Shown: piece by piece, positions 6,895 through 7,440 of the stretch
Numbering within the stretch: position 1 is the first letter of the stretch
How the letters are laid out: every line of letters begins with the position of its first letter
Assembly: GCA_900554725.1 (NCBI GenBank)
Contig: USII01000050.1
Span: forward strand, 1 to 7,440
From: an uncultured Eubacteriales bacterium
Lineage (GTDB): Bacteria > Bacillota > Clostridia > Christensenellales > Christensenellaceae
DNA: 7,440 bases
Reading direction: 5' to 3'
The notes under the pieces: model-generated
The model's input: only the letters and a program-made list of their open reading frames with translations
Database searches by the model: none
Told to the model about the DNA's origin: nothing
Program-made: the position numbers and the translations under genes

Positions 6895-6945
6895 TGCATA
6901 TAAAAAGGGCCCCACCCTATTGGATGGGCGCCCTTTTTATATGCA
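6895..6945. terminator. Bidirectional intrinsic terminator between convergent genes
   Basis: Two perfect 16-nt arms, 6895-6910 and 6930-6945, are inverse complements. The inner bases continue the stem: 6911-6917 pair with 6922-6928, with one C/A mismatch and a bulged C at 6929, and the loop is TATT. On the plus strand the stem has GGGC/GCCC next to TTTTTAT, just after the pgcA stop. On the minus strand the same layout occurs, so it also serves the glycosyltransferase gene that ends at 6960. Confidence 0.88.
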
Positions 6946-6959
6946 CAAAATCTGCCGCT

Positions 6960-7412
6960 TCAAGATTCTTCCTGTGCAAGCTGTTCCATTTGTTCGAGCA
7001 GAAGCCGCATCATGCGCTGCTGGGAAAATTCGGTGCACACGCGCTCATAACCGGCTCTTCCATATTCCTGGCGCAGTTTCTCATCTTGGGCCAGCAGCCT
7101 CATGGCCCGGGCAAGCGCATCCGCATCCCCCGGCGGCACAGTAAGCCCGGTTTTCCCATCCAGGCTCACAAAGGGAACGCCCATCTTCAGCTTTGTATTG
7201 ATCACCGGCTTTGCAAAGGCCATGGCTTCCATTTGGACAATGCCAAACGCCTCACTGCTTGCAATTGAGGGCAACACAAACACATGGCAATCCCGATAGC
7301 AGGCCTTGAGCTCTGCGTCCGAAATTCCCGAGAGGAAATGCACCATTTCTCCCTTTCCCATGCGCTTTGCCTCTGCTTTCAGTTCCTCTTCCAGCGGCCC
7401 GCTGCCCACGAT
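6960..7412 (-). CDS. Family 4 glycosyltransferase, C-terminal part (5' end lost at contig end)
   Basis: About 150 residues of the donor-binding half of a GT-B fold glycosyltransferase are present; the N-terminal half is missing. IVGSGPLEEEL opens the segment, followed by FVLPSIASSEAFGIVQMEAM, which carries the EX7E donor-phosphate motif of GT4 enzymes, and then GKTGLTVPPGDADALARAM. The C-terminal 40 residues form the usual helical tail. The frame stays open to an ATG at 7427, but its first five residues (MYKRQ) come from sequencing adapter, so genuine coding ends at 7412 and the true start is not in the window. The gene is convergent with pgcA and shares its terminator. It is probably another polysaccharide-locus transferase, but sugar and linkage are unknown. 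Confidence 0.9.
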   Translation of the reverse strand: MVGSGPLEEELKAEAKRMGKGEMVHFLSGISDAELKACYRDCHVFVLPSIASSEAFGIVQMEAMAFAKPVINTKLKMGVPFVSLDGKTGLTVPPGDADALARAMRLLAQDEKLRQEYGRAGYERVCTEFSQQRMMRLLLEQMEQLAQEES

Positions 7413-7440
7413 CTGTCTCTTATACACATCTGACGCTGCC
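7413..7440. other. Nextera (Tn5 mosaic end) sequencing adapter, not genomic DNA
   Basis: Positions 7413-7431 read CTGTCTCTTATACACATCT, the exact 19-bp Tn5 mosaic end used in Nextera libraries. The next nine bases, GACGCTGCC, match the start of the reverse complement of the Read 1 adapter. The match begins in the middle of a coding frame and runs to the last base, so this is untrimmed adapter at a contig end and not a natural insertion. Confidence 0.97.

Noticed and set aside
7413..7431. Tn5 transposon end as evidence of a natural mobile element
   Set aside because: The 19-bp sequence is the engineered mosaic end and is followed directly by Read 1 adapter bases up to the last position. No transposase gene or target duplication is present.
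1..7440. The two partial glycosyltransferases as one gene split across a circular contig
   Set aside because: Both are on the minus strand, with an N-terminal part at the left edge and a C-terminal part at the right. Joining them gives about 298 residues, roughly 50-100 short of a usual GT4 enzyme, and the right end is an adapter break. They are more likely two separate genes.
1..7440. CRISPR arrays, tRNA or rRNA genes, riboswitches, phage or insertion sequence genes
   Set aside because: Coding sequence fills nearly all the window. The only two longer gaps (5012-5160 and 6883-6959) are accounted for by promoters and a terminator, and I saw no repeated spacers or RNA gene signatures.

Overview
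The window looks like part of a cell-surface polysaccharide locus from a low- to moderate-GC Gram-positive bacterium, most likely a member of the Clostridia. This placement is inferred from strong Shine-Dalgarno sites before nearly every gene, consensus sigma-A type promoters, a 573-residue PgcA-like phosphohexomutase and a short Bacillus/Clostridium-style type I ManA. No rRNA or other marker gene is present, so it is not proven. The right end carries a Nextera sequencing adapter, so the fragment comes from a draft assembly whose contig stops there.

Layout. Positions 1-5011 hold a tightly packed minus-strand operon, read right to left: manA (mannose-6-phosphate isomerase), manC (GDP-mannose pyrophosphorylase), wzm (ABC permease), wzt (ABC ATPase with C-terminal glycan-binding domain), a 137-residue accessory protein, and the N-terminal part of a family 4 glycosyltransferase that runs off the left edge. 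Gaps between genes are 15, 12, 12 and 1 nt, then a 1-nt overlap, so one transcript and translational coupling are likely. Positions 5012-5160 are a divergent promoter region. Both -35 boxes lie in the two arms of a perfect 8-bp inverted repeat. Positions 5161-6882 hold pgcA on the plus strand. Positions 6883-6959 hold a long bidirectional terminator. Positions 6960-7412 are the C-terminal part of a second family 4 glycosyltransferase on the minus strand, convergent with pgcA. Positions 7413-7440 are adapter.

How the genes work together. ManA makes mannose-6-phosphate from fructose-6-phosphate. The PgcA-type mutase can convert it to mannose-1-phosphate, and ManC converts that to GDP-mannose. 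The glycosyltransferases would use this and other sugar nucleotides to build a lipid-linked glycan in the cytoplasm. Wzm/Wzt would export the finished chain, with the Wzt C-terminal domain probably recognising it. The order manC-wzm-wzt-accessory-glycosyltransferase resembles the ABC-dependent polymannan O-antigen loci of enteric bacteria, but the actual polymer here is unknown. I did not find a clearly new kind of system. The points most worth following up are the symmetric divergent promoter, the stand-alone accessory protein after wzt, and the adapter artefact.
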